Shown here: piece by piece, positions 1-6,474 of the stretch
How the letters are laid out: each line of letters opens with the position of its first letter
Numbering within the stretch: the first letter of the stretch is position 1
Source: an uncultured Alphaproteobacteria bacterium
Lineage (GTDB): Bacteria > Pseudomonadota > Alphaproteobacteria > Bin95
Length of the DNA stretch: 9,644 nucleotides
Assembly: GCA_913060845.1 (NCBI GenBank)
Contig: CAJXVF010000044.1
Coordinates: 1 to 9,644, forward strand
Reading direction: 5' to 3'
Position numbers and translations under genes: made by a program
Notes under the pieces: model-generated
What the model was told of the DNA's origin: nothing
Database searches by the model: none
The model's input: the letters and a program-made list of their open reading frames with translations, nothing else

Positions 1-323
1 TCCGTGCCGAAGGTGTAGATCACCGGGCCGACCATCATTAGGCCAAATGGGCTGAGACGCGGCGCGCTTGCAGCCTGGGTCTCTTCCTCAAAAATGTGTT
101 TCTGCATGGCTGTCCAACCAGTGCCGCCATGCTCAGCTGGCCAATTCGGCGCGATCCAGCCTTTCTTGTGGAGAATCTTGTGCCAAGTGCGCGTGTCTTC
201 TTTAGAGACATATGAAGGGGTCAGCTCGGACTGACGCTGGATCTTTTCCGGCAGGTTCTCCGCAATGAATGCCCGCACCTCTTCGCGAAATGCAGCATCT
301 TCTGGTGAAAATTGCGCGTCCAT
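1..323 (-). CDS. Acyl-CoA dehydrogenase, N-terminal part (cut by window edge)
   Basis: The 107 visible residues begin MDAQFSPEDAAFREEVRAFI and match the N-terminal helical domain of FAD-dependent acyl-CoA dehydrogenases, which oxidise an acyl-CoA to the 2,3-enoyl-CoA and pass electrons to ETF. Typical signs are the F-x-PEDxAFR-x-E-VRAF opening, the stretch GWIAPNWPAEHGGTGWT (about residues 55-71) and the following IFEEE, as in PimC-like large subunits. The flavin-binding and catalytic regions lie outside the window, so substrate and activity cannot be judged. The ATG at 321-323 is supported by GAGGGA a few bases upstream. It follows the solute-binding protein gene on the same strand by 76 bp, with a terminator-like hairpin between them, so expression may depend on read-through. 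The family call is firm; the substrate is unknown, perhaps the CoA thioester of the acid brought in by the transporter (inference). Confidence 0.88.
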   Translation of the reverse strand, partial: MDAQFSPEDAAFREEVRAFIAENLPEKIQRQSELTPSYVSKEDTRTWHKILHKKGWIAPNWPAEHGGTGWTAMQKHIFEEETQAASAPRLSPFGLMMVGPVIYTFGT

Positions 324-342
324 ATTTCTTTCCCTCATAAGC

Positions 343-382
343 CCAAACAAAAACGGGCGCGGCCCCGTGAGAGACCGCACCC
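343..382 (-). terminator. Intrinsic terminator after the solute-binding protein gene
   Basis: On the minus strand the RNA reads GGGUGCGGUC, an 8-nt loop, then GGCCGCGCCC. This is a 10-bp GC-rich stem with three G-U pairs (arms at 373-382 and 355-364), followed by GUUUUUGUUU. It has the form of a Rho-independent terminator. It lies between the binding protein stop codon and the acyl-CoA dehydrogenase start, 20 bp before that start, so it probably acts as a partial terminator or mRNA stabiliser within the operon. Confidence 0.75.
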
Positions 383-394
383 GCTAGTCTAGCG
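382..394. repeat. 13-bp palindrome next to the terminator
   Basis: CGCTAG-T-CTAGCG is a perfect 6-bp inverted repeat around a single base, starting 5 bp past the binding-protein stop codon and abutting the terminator stem. In RNA it could fold as a 5-bp hairpin with a 3-nt loop, stacked on the terminator hairpin. It could protect the 3' end of the mRNA or be a protein site; neither is shown. Confidence 0.4.
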
Positions 395-399
395 TTAGA

Positions 400-1365
400 T
401 TACTGCTTCTTATAGTCAATCGCGACCAGCATGTCGGCGATCGCAGCAGTCGAGCTTGTGACTAACGCGCTCGCGTCCTTGGCATTCAGGTAAACGATCG
501 GCATTTTGATCGCGTCGCTGATTTTCTTCATTGCGGGATCAACCGAAGCAGCCTTCAAGGCAGCTTCCATTTTGGCAACGATGGCTGCATCTGTGCCTTT
601 AGGGAATGCGATAACCGTCGGCGCATCCATCGCGACACCTTTATAGCCAAGCTCATCCAGTGTTGGCGTATTCGGGTAGTTGCCGAGGCGCTTGGAGGAC
701 ACTGCCGCCAGAGTCTTAATCTTGCCCGGATAGCGGGATTGAACACCACCGGAATAAGCGAAATCGACTTGGTTAGACAGGACGAGCTGCACCATGCCGC
801 GACCACCCTTGGTCGGGATGTAATCAACTTTGATGCCTTCTTGCTTGGCGATGGCTTGCATGATGATCTTCGCGCCAGGGCTGAGCGATGCGTATTTGAT
901 GCCGCCCTTTTCCTTCGCATATTTAACGAGTCCAGCCATGTCATCATACGGTCGGCTTTGCGGTGCCACCATAGAAACTTGGAATTCCGTCAATGCGCCA
1001 GCGTAGACATAATGCTCGTTGGTGAATTTCAAAGCAGAGTTGATCTGCGGGTTTAGCGTGATGCCGGTGACAGCGCCGAAGAAGAACGAATCTCCATCGG
1101 TCCCGCTGTTCTTGAAGCTCTCCAGCGCAACCGCTTGGCCGCCGCCCGGACGGTTGATCACGTTGACCTGCTGGCCAAGCTCGCGCGACAGGATTTTGGA
1201 CAGCACCCGGCCCTTGGTATCCGTGCCGCCGCCAGCCTTGTAACCGATCAGCATGGTAATCGGCTTAGTCGGCCAGCTTGTGTCAGCCATGGCTGCACTG
1301 GCAGCGATTGCGCCCGCTGCCGTCATCGCGACAGCAGTCGCGAAGCCTTTGAAAACATGTTTCAT
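400..1365 (-). CDS. tctC: Bug/TctC-family periplasmic solute-binding protein
   Basis: This 321-residue protein is the extracytoplasmic binding component of a tripartite tricarboxylate transporter (TTT), which captures a carboxylate in the periplasm and delivers it to TctAB. It has a Sec signal peptide: MKHVFKG, a hydrophobic Ala-rich core, and probable cleavage after AMA before DTSWPTKPI. The mature start W-P-x-KPI-x-x-x-I-G and the later GGxxD loop are family hallmarks, as is the C-terminal arrangement with P-T-L-x-E-L-G-Y and A-x-P. Length is normal (about 300-330 residues). I chose the ATG at 1363-1365 because it starts the signal peptide and is preceded by GGGAGAAG; an upstream in-frame ATG would add 33 residues overlapping tctA. 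The binding loop reads GYKAGGGTDTKGR rather than the commoner PFxAGGPTDxxAR, so the ligand may not be a typical tricarboxylate. It is third in the order tctB-tctA-tctC. Confidence 0.93.
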   Translation of the reverse strand: MKHVFKGFATAVAMTAAGAIAASAAMADTSWPTKPITMLIGYKAGGGTDTKGRVLSKILSRELGQQVNVINRPGGGQAVALESFKNSGTDGDSFFFGAVTGITLNPQINSALKFTNEHYVYAGALTEFQVSMVAPQSRPYDDMAGLVKYAKEKGGIKYASLSPGAKIIMQAIAKQEGIKVDYIPTKGGRGMVQLVLSNQVDFAYSGGVQSRYPGKIKTLAAVSSKRLGNYPNTPTLDELGYKGVAMDAPTVIAFPKGTDAAIVAKMEAALKAASVDPAMKKISDAIKMPIVYLNAKDASALVTSSTAAIADMLVAIDYKKQ

Positions 1366-1400
1366 CTTAAATCTTCTCCCTTGGTCGATTGGTAGGCAAT

Positions 1401-2918
1401 TCAGTTGGTTTCTGCTTTGGCCATTTCGGCCATTTGTTTCCGTTGCAGCACTGTCAACCGCCATACGCCAACCACGGCGAGTACGGCGAATACGATGGCG
1501 ACGGGGTGGTCGAGCAGTTCAGGCAGGTCCGTCACCAGGCCCAGTGATTGGCGCAGCGACAGCTCAAACGATGGTCCGATCACGAAGCCGATCAGGAACG
1601 TTACGAACGAAAAATCATACTTCTTAGAGAAGAAGCCGATGATCCCGAACACAATCATCACGCCGATCCCGAACGTGCCGCCGCCTTGCAGATAGGCACC
1701 AATGCAGCACAGGAACACCACAATCGGCATGATCAGCGCCGGTGATATCCGAACGATCCGCGCAAACATGTTCTGGCCGAAATATCCAATAAAGAGCAGC
1801 ATAACACTGGCCGCGAGCATGGAAACATATACGCCGAGGATCAGGTCCTTGTTCTCCAAAAACAACAGCGGCCCAGGCGTGATGCCCTGAATGGTGAAGG
1901 CGCCGATTAGAATGGCCGCGATCACGCTACCCGGAATGCCAATAGCGAATAGCGGCACGAGGCTGGCTGGAACGACGGCATTGTCGGCGCTTTCCGCTGC
2001 GGCCACACCTTCAATGGCACCCGATTCCTCAAAATCCGCACCCCGCCCTGATGCGCGCCGTTCAGCGCCGTAGGACAGGAAAGAACCAACACTCGCCCCA
2101 AGTCCTGGCAAAATGCCAACCACGGTGCCGATCAGCGAGCCTCGCACAATTGGACGGATGCAGTTTTTCCAGTCTGCTAGGGTGACGATCTGGTCTTCCC
2201 GTTTGGATGAGCCTTTCAGCAGGTCTGCCTCATCCGCGAGCCGTTGCCGCTGGCCGATCTGGATCATCATTTCAGACAGCGCCAGCATGCCGATGGCGAC
2301 GGGGATGAGCGGCAAACCGTCATACAGCTCAATCAACCCGAATGTCAGCCGGGGCGATCCAGTTTCAATCTCCAGCCCCATACAGGAAATCAGGATCCCG
2401 AAGAGGCCTGCGATCAGGCCCTTCAGCATGGAACGTCCGGAAAGGCCAGCGATAAACACCATGGAGAAAGCCAGGATGGCCGTCAGTTCGACCGGTCCGA
2501 TGCCAAGCGCATATTCGGCCAATTCTTGAGCGACCAATATCAGAACTATGGTGGAGAATAAGTCACCCAAAACGGAGGCAAACAAGCCCATCTTCAACGC
2601 TTTCTGCGCTTTGCCCGCCCGTGCCAGCGGATAACCCGCCATCGCCGTCGGCGTCGATGAAGGTTCGCCCGGCGTGTTTAACAGGATCGCGGATACCGCA
2701 CTTCCCGCCGTCGAGCCTTTGGAGATGCCGACCAGGAATGCAATCGCTGAAAGCGGCTCGAGATAGAACGTCAGCGGAATCGCAACTGCTGTCGCCGTGC
2801 CTTTGCCCAGCCCAGGCAGCGCGCCAACGAGATATCCAAGCGTCACCCCAAACAGGATCCACGCAAGATTGCCAATGGCGAAGGCCGACCCAGCGACCGA
2901 ATAAAGCTCTTCAAGCAT
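1401..2918 (-). CDS. tctA: TctA, large membrane subunit of the tripartite tricarboxylate transporter
   Basis: This 505-residue, highly hydrophobic protein of about 12 helices is the transport channel subunit of a TTT system, moving the bound carboxylate across the inner membrane in a cation-coupled way. The two halves repeat: GALPGLG near residues 33-38 with NTPGEPSS (81-88) and GYP in the first half, and GILPGLG near 268-274 with GIPGSVIAA (327-335) in the second. Length matches the family (about 500 residues). The start lies 6 bp after the tctB stop codon; a GGA within the end of tctB serves as ribosome binding site, so the two are probably translationally coupled. The binding protein follows after 35 bp. 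The family call is firm; the substrate cannot be read from the sequence. Confidence 0.96.
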   Translation of the reverse strand: MLEELYSVAGSAFAIGNLAWILFGVTLGYLVGALPGLGKGTATAVAIPLTFYLEPLSAIAFLVGISKGSTAGSAVSAILLNTPGEPSSTPTAMAGYPLARAGKAQKALKMGLFASVLGDLFSTIVLILVAQELAEYALGIGPVELTAILAFSMVFIAGLSGRSMLKGLIAGLFGILISCMGLEIETGSPRLTFGLIELYDGLPLIPVAIGMLALSEMMIQIGQRQRLADEADLLKGSSKREDQIVTLADWKNCIRPIVRGSLIGTVVGILPGLGASVGSFLSYGAERRASGRGADFEESGAIEGVAAAESADNAVVPASLVPLFAIGIPGSVIAAILIGAFTIQGITPGPLLFLENKDLILGVYVSMLAASVMLLFIGYFGQNMFARIVRISPALIMPIVVFLCCIGAYLQGGGTFGIGVMIVFGIIGFFSKKYDFSFVTFLIGFVIGPSFELSLRQSLGLVTDLPELLDHPVAIVFAVLAVVGVWRLTVLQRKQMAEMAKAETN

Positions 2919-2924
2919 GCCTGA

Positions 2925-3371
2925 TCATCCAATCGCCGTGCCGAGCACTTTGTAGAAAAGTAGCCATGCGCCGATCAGCAGAAAGGCAGGAATGCCAACA
3001 AGGAAATAGATCCGGCGCTCGCCCATGTAGAGCATTAGGCCCAAAATCAGCAGACCAGCCGCCACTGCCGGGTTCACGTATTTGAACAGCAGAACTGCAA
3101 CGCCGACAGCCGCAATGACCGCAACCGAGGATATCCATTCCGCCTTCGGCACCGCCTGCCCTGCAGCTTTGCCGCGCTTGAGCTTACCCGCAGCTTGCAT
3201 CGTCAACAGGACCGCTAGGCCCGTTATGCACACAGCACAAATCTGCGGCAGCAAGGCAGGCGAAATCGATGCGTCACCGCCATCGCTCGTTTGCGTAGGG
3301 ATCAACACAAATAGTGTGATGAGCCCAAACACCATCAAGCCGATACCGGCATATAAGTCTGACTTTGGCAT
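2925..3371 (-). CDS. tctB: TctB, small membrane subunit of the tripartite tricarboxylate transporter
   Basis: This 148-residue protein has four predicted membrane helices: an N-terminal pair (YAGIGLMVFGLITLFVLI and the region with ICAVCITGLAVLL) and a C-terminal pair (SVAVIAAVGVAVLLF and onward to WLLFYKVLG). This is the typical TctB layout, supporting TctA in the inner membrane. The opening MPKSDLYAGIGLMVFGL closely resembles other TctB starts, so I use the ATG at 3369-3371 rather than the longer frame that would run through the divergent control region. An AGGGA directly abuts this ATG and a weaker CGGA lies about 10 bases upstream, so initiation may be modest. It is first in the minus-strand operon. 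Confidence 0.85.
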   Translation of the reverse strand: MPKSDLYAGIGLMVFGLITLFVLIPTQTSDGGDASISPALLPQICAVCITGLAVLLTMQAAGKLKRGKAAGQAVPKAEWISSVAVIAAVGVAVLLFKYVNPAVAAGLLILGLMLYMGERRIYFLVGIPAFLLIGAWLLFYKVLGTAIG

Positions 3372-3398
3372 TCCCTGATATGTCCGTTGTTCTGGTTG

Positions 3399-3426
3399 TT
3401 GACCGGACTTGAGCACAGCGTATCGT
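3399..3426 (+). promoter_or_regulatory. Candidate promoter for the NIPSNAP-like/MFS operon
   Basis: TTGACC (3399-3404), a 16-bp spacer and TATCGT (3421-3426) give a sigma70-like pair. A transcript starting near 3433 would have a 5' leader of about 35 bases before the start codon at 3468. Found by eye only. Confidence 0.4.
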
Positions 3427-3446
3427 GCGACATTGCGGAATGTCCA
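3419..3446 (-). promoter_or_regulatory. Candidate promoter for the tctBAC operon
   Basis: Reading the minus strand, TGGACA (3446-3441) matches the -35 consensus at 5 of 6 bases. It is followed after 16 bp by the weaker -10 candidate GATACG (3424-3419). Its -10 overlaps that of the opposing plus-strand candidate. Found by eye only. Confidence 0.3.
3429..3444. promoter_or_regulatory. Candidate operator: perfect 6-4-6 inverted repeat
   Basis: GACATT-GCGG-AATGTC lies in the 97-bp divergent region between tctB and the NIPSNAP-like gene. It sits at the expected start point of the plus-strand promoter and within the spacer/-35 of the minus-strand one. A dimeric regulator bound there could control both operons. 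No regulator gene is visible in the window. Confidence 0.45.
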
Positions 3447-3467
3447 CAGCGGATGGAAAGGTGCCCA

Positions 3468-4073
3468 ATGAACCCAATCTATGAATATTGCCGCTTCAAG
3501 ACGGCACCTCGTGCGCTGCAATCGGCACCTGAGGCCGCTCGCAAACGCTTTGCCGAGAGGGCGACAGCCAGCGGCGGGACGTTGTTTGGATGTTGGCGGA
3601 GCGTCGTAGGTCTTGGTCTGGCGCGGGATGAAGGCATCGCCGTGACAAGTTGGGCTAGCGTGGAAGCAGCCAATGCTGCGGTGCCTGTTGTGGATGCAGA
3701 ACGAATCCTTCTTCAGGCCACTGTTCGTCCGCTCACCGACGCCGCACCGACCTATGAAGGCATATATGTATTCTGTTGGTTCGATGTGGCGGAGGCCGAA
3801 TGGCAGGACTTCTGCGATCTCTCCAATGCTGCGTGGCCGAACATGGAATCTGTTTTTGATGTGAACATATGCGGCTTCTGGAAAAGCCTCGACACCCAGC
3901 CTCCAGCGTCAAAAACCCTGCTGCTGACACGCTATGCTGACCTCTCAGTGTGGGAAGCTTCGCGTTGGTGGAATACGCCAGTCGCTGCAGCCGACGCCTC
4001 TATGAACCGCTTTAAGGCGCGTAATGAAATGATAGATGCAACAATCGCTTATCCTGCACTGCCAATTTTCTAG
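3468..4073 (+). CDS. NIPSNAP-like tandem dimeric alpha/beta-barrel protein
   Basis: This 201-residue cytosolic protein lacks a signal peptide or membrane helix. It consists of two similar halves: residues 4-70 start IYEYCRF and reach GCWRS then VTSW, while residues 99-167 start IYVFCWF and reach GFWKS then LTRY. This pattern fits a duplicated ferredoxin-like (dimeric alpha/beta-barrel) fold such as NIPSNAP or related small monooxygenase/isomerase families. I do not recognise a named subfamily or catalytic residues. The ATG at 3468 is chosen because AAGG lies 6 bases before it and the homologous half starts there; an in-frame ATG at 3453 has a poorer site. The gene is divergent from tctB and 33 bp upstream of an MFS exporter, so it is probably co-transcribed with that exporter. 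A role in modifying or sensing the compound handled by the locus is inference. Confidence 0.7.
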   Translation: MNPIYEYCRFKTAPRALQSAPEAARKRFAERATASGGTLFGCWRSVVGLGLARDEGIAVTSWASVEAANAAVPVVDAERILLQATVRPLTDAAPTYEGIYVFCWFDVAEAEWQDFCDLSNAAWPNMESVFDVNICGFWKSLDTQPPASKTLLLTRYADLSVWEASRWWNTPVAAADASMNRFKARNEMIDATIAYPALPIF

Positions 4074-4106
4074 TTCAACAAAAAGAAGCAGCATACCCAG
4101 TTCGCG

Positions 4107-5603
4107 ATGGCCAGAAAGATCACGCCAAAGCAATGGCTGACGCTGCTTACAGTGCAGCTCTGCACAGTGCTATTCGGCGCGACGGTCACCAGCGTCACGG
4201 TGATCCTGCCGCAAATGAAGGGCGCGCTTTCCGCCACGACAGACCAGATCGCCTGGATCCTCACGCTGAACCTCGTCGCCACCGCCGCAGCCACGCCGCT
4301 GACAGGGTGGCTGGCGTCCAAGCTTGGCTGGCGCAAGCTAATGCTGGGCTCCGTCATTGGCTTCACCTTCGCTTCCGCTGCATGCGGATTTGCAGACACG
4401 CTGGAAACGCTGTTGGTTTTCCGGGTGATCCAAGGCGCATTCGGCGCGCCAATCTTCCCGCTCGGTCAATCCATTATCCTGGCTCGATTCCACCGCGAGC
4501 AGCATCCGATGGCGCTGATGATGTGGGGTGTCGGCGGCGTCATGGGGCCAATCTTGGGGCCGACCTTCGGCGGCATGGTGGCGGACGCGCTGGATTGGCG
4601 TTGTGCATTTTTCATGATGGTTCCGCTAGGCTTGGCAGCCTGCATCCCAATCATCTTATCTCTGAAGAATGAAGAGCAAGGCATTGGCAGACGGTTCGAT
4701 TTTATTGGTTTCCTGCTAATCGCCGTCGCTGTCGGCTCCATGCAATTGGTGTTCGACCGGGGGCAGCGGTTGGACTGGTTCGACTCGACCGAGATCATCA
4801 TTGAGGCGTCACTCGCCGCTGCATGCATCTACTTCTTCCTGGTTCACGCAAGTTTCGCGCGGGCACCGCTATTCGAGGCAGCCACCTTCAAAGATAGGAA
4901 TCTCGTGCTTGGCGTCTGCTTCGCGCTGATTATGGGCATGCTGCAATACACGCCGATGGTGCTGTTCCCCTCCCTGCTGCAGGACCTGCGCGGATACCCG
5001 GATTCTATCGTTGGCTATCTGATCGCCACCCGTGGTGTCGGCAATTTCCTGAGCTTTTTCGTCGTCGCTCAATGCACACGGCTCAATCCACGCGCAACAT
5101 TGGCGGCGGGGCTTCTGATCCAGGCCGGGGCCGGTGTGTGGATGGGGCAGCTGGATATGAACATGACATCTGCCGATGTCATGTGGACCAACATCATTCA
5201 TGGATTCGGATTCGGGCTGGCCTATACCCCCATGGCTGTATTGGCGTTTTCAACGCTTGAACCGCGGTTGCTAACCCAGGGCAATGCGATTTTTAGCCTG
5301 CTTCGAATGCTTGGCAGCAGCATCTTTATTTCAATCACACTCGTCATTTTCGTGCAGTCGAGCGCCGGCGCTTATGCCAACCTTTCAAGCTTGATAACGC
5401 CGTTCGATGGTGGGCGCCTGGACCCATGGGTCGCGCAGTTCGGCGAGATAACAAGCAGGACATTTCAACAGCTTGCGGGCGAAGAAGTCCGCCGGGAAGC
5501 CGCAATGATTGGCTATCTTAATGCCTTTCATCTGCTGACAATCATGCCAGCTCTGGCCGCTCCATTGGCATTCTGCTTCAAAGTTCGACCCCGCGACGGA
5601 TAG
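4107..5603 (+). CDS. DHA2-family (EmrB/QacA-type) MFS exporter, 14 helices
   Basis: This 498-residue inner-membrane protein belongs to the drug:H+ antiporter-2 branch of the major facilitator superfamily, which exports drugs or other amphipathic compounds using the proton gradient. Seen in the sequence are a motif-A-like loop GWLASKLGWRK (67-77) between helices 2 and 3, motif C GVGGVMGPILGPTFGG (141-156) in helix 5 that marks antiporters, DWR (163-165), and enough hydrophobic segments for 14 helices. It also has the extended periplasmic loop (about 420-465) before the last helix seen in EmrB-like proteins. Length is normal (about 500). No strong ribosome binding site precedes the ATG at 4107, so it may be coupled to the upstream gene 33 bp away. 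No EmrA-type membrane fusion partner or TetR/MarR regulator is visible. Substrate unknown; export of an intermediate or toxic analogue of the imported acid is a guess. Confidence 0.92.
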   Translation: MARKITPKQWLTLLTVQLCTVLFGATVTSVTVILPQMKGALSATTDQIAWILTLNLVATAAATPLTGWLASKLGWRKLMLGSVIGFTFASAACGFADTLETLLVFRVIQGAFGAPIFPLGQSIILARFHREQHPMALMMWGVGGVMGPILGPTFGGMVADALDWRCAFFMMVPLGLAACIPIILSLKNEEQGIGRRFDFIGFLLIAVAVGSMQLVFDRGQRLDWFDSTEIIIEASLAAACIYFFLVHASFARAPLFEAATFKDRNLVLGVCFALIMGMLQYTPMVLFPSLLQDLRGYPDSIVGYLIATRGVGNFLSFFVVAQCTRLNPRATLAAGLLIQAGAGVWMGQLDMNMTSADVMWTNIIHGFGFGLAYTPMAVLAFSTLEPRLLTQGNAIFSLLRMLGSSIFISITLVIFVQSSAGAYANLSSLITPFDGGRLDPWVAQFGEITSRTFQQLAGEEVRREAAMIGYLNAFHLLTIMPALAAPLAFCFKVRPRDG

Positions 5604-5724
5604 TGACCGATGCACCCTTTCGGTGGAAAACATGGGGATAATTTGTGCACAGATGATAAATAATCCAGGAGCGTTTCAATCGTTCTTGCGCTTACGCTGA
5701 CGGCGAACTCATGGAGCGCGATTG
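5604..5724 (+). other. Intergenic stretch with a doubtful 22-codon frame
   Basis: After the MFS stop codon there is only a 4-bp hairpin candidate (CACC-5 nt-GGTG, 5613-5625) without a T tract, so no convincing terminator. An open frame at 5632-5700 (22 residues, MGIICAQMINNPGAFQSFLR start) has GGTGGA just before its ATG, but its composition is not protein-like and I do not call it a gene. A GATAAT at 5637-5642 lacks a matching -35. The following 37-codon gene may be read from the MFS transcript or from a local promoter I cannot pinpoint. Confidence 0.4.
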
Positions 5725-5838
5725 ATGCACGGCGATACAAAAACCAAAGTCCGGAAATCTAACTCATTGCGGCTTGGCTTGGCGCTTTCTGTGATTGTGT
5801 TCCTAGCCGCTGCAGCGAGCATCGCCAACCTGCCCTAG
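5725..5838 (+). CDS. Small single-helix membrane protein (37 residues)
   Basis: The frame encodes a basic, polar N-terminus (MHGDTKTKVRKSNSLR) followed by one hydrophobic helix (LGLALSVIVFLAAAASIA) and a short tail ending ANLP. The positive-inside rule puts the N-terminus in the cytoplasm; an uncleaved helix or a signal-anchor is likely. GGAG at 5713-5716 lies 8 bases before the ATG, a good ribosome binding site. The protein is unknown to me. It lies 121 bp after the MFS exporter on the same strand, so it could be an accessory small protein of that transporter, or an independent small gene. Main doubt: hydrophobic frames of this length arise by chance in such DNA. Confidence 0.5.
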   Translation: MHGDTKTKVRKSNSLRLGLALSVIVFLAAAASIANLP

Positions 5839-5904
5839 GGGCTGATCGCATTGGAAACCCCGTTCAATAAATAGCCGAGACCTCAACGCCTTTAGGCAGA
5901 AGCC

Positions 5905-6390
5905 TTAGTTTACTGGCTTGAACCAGCGATGGATCACACGGTCGCCAAGTTCAATGGCAAGTCGGCTGGCCATGCCGGCACGTAGCTCCAGAATACCTGT
6001 CGTCGGCAAATCTGTGCCGCGTGCTGTCGTTGAATAGGGCGTCGCATGCTCAATGACATGGATGACACGGCCTTCCGCATCAATGAAAATCATATCAAGC
6101 GGCGCGGGCGTGTTCTTCATCCAAAAGTACGCCGGGCCTGGCGGGACTTGCTGGAAGAGCATGCCTTTGAAAGCTGCAAGCCGTGGCCGTTTCATCAGCC
6201 CACAGGCCTTTTCCTCCGCCGTAGCGGCAAGTTCGACAGTGAATTCTGTCACGCCGCGTAAGGTTTCCAGCGTCAATTGCTCTGTCTTGAGCTGCGACTG
6301 AGGTGGATTCTTACAAGCATGAGCAGATGCCGTGCTGAGAAGGACAGCAAGGCAGAAACCTGACAGACTTAAGGATCGAAGTGCTTTCAT
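5905..6390 (-). CDS. Secreted DUF192 (UPF0127) family protein
   Basis: This 161-residue protein has a Sec signal peptide: MKALRSLSLS, a hydrophobic core, and probable cleavage after SAHA near residue 25. The Cys at 26 lacks a proper lipobox, so a soluble periplasmic protein is likelier than a lipoprotein. The remainder shows the DUF192 pattern in order: F-x-VELA-x-T (50-57), GLMKRPRL (64-71), GMLF (76-79), FWMKNT (89-94), LDMIFID (98-104), ILELRAG (133-139) and ELGD (147-150). The biochemical role of the family is not established as far as I know. Length is normal for a secreted member. The gene is divergent from glpK with an 84-bp gap. On the minus strand TATACT (6403-6398) lies only 7 bases before the ATG with no good ribosome binding site, so the mRNA might be leaderless. 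Confidence 0.92.
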   Translation of the reverse strand: MKALRSLSLSGFCLAVLLSTASAHACKNPPQSQLKTEQLTLETLRGVTEFTVELAATAEEKACGLMKRPRLAAFKGMLFQQVPPGPAYFWMKNTPAPLDMIFIDAEGRVIHVIEHATPYSTTARGTDLPTTGILELRAGMASRLAIELGDRVIHRWFKPVN

Positions 6391-6461
6391 ATCCAGCAGT
6401 ATAGCAAAGCATGTGTGAAGAATCTTGCTGATAGGTGATGGCTATTGCAGGGTTGTGCATC

Positions 6462-6466
6462 GGAGA
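6462..6466 (+). promoter_or_regulatory. Ribosome binding site fixing the glpK start
   Basis: GGAGA lies 8 bases upstream of the ATG at 6475. This, with the alignment of the protein start ([17 protein letters not shown]), argues against an in-frame ATG at 6445 that would add ten unrelated residues. Confidence 0.8.
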
Positions 6467-6474
6467 ATTCCCCC

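Noticed and set aside
115..126. Cys-Gly-Ala-Ala in RPGCGAANVEP of the fusion protein (residues 118-121) as a UGSC motif
   Set aside because: It is not U/C-G-S-C, there is no in-frame UGA, and it sits in the linker after the thioredoxin domain. The coordinates given here are residue-like and refer to the gene at 8377-9644 (about nucleotides 8719-8748).
1366..1464. N-terminal extension of the solute-binding protein by 33 residues
   Set aside because: It overlaps the end of tctA, is not signal-peptide-like, and the ATG at 1365 has a good ribosome binding site followed by a clear signal peptide.
2621..3085. 154-codon plus-strand open frame opposite tctA and tctB
   Set aside because: The minus strand encodes unmistakable TctA and TctB here; the plus frame has Pro/Arg/Ser-rich shadow composition.
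3372..3521. Longer tctB frame starting at 3521
   Set aside because: It would read through the divergent promoter region and into the opposing gene; the family-like start MPKSDLYAG is at 3371.
5632..5700. 22-codon open frame as a leader peptide
   Set aside because: It has GGTGGA before the ATG but no amino acid bias typical of an attenuator and no following terminator/antiterminator pair that I can see.
5607..6463. 9-bp inverted repeat CCGATGCAC (5607-5615) and GTGCATCGG (6455-6463), considered as ends of a small mobile element
   Set aside because: Pairs of matching 9-mers are expected by chance many times in a window of this size, no target duplication is seen, and no transposase lies between.
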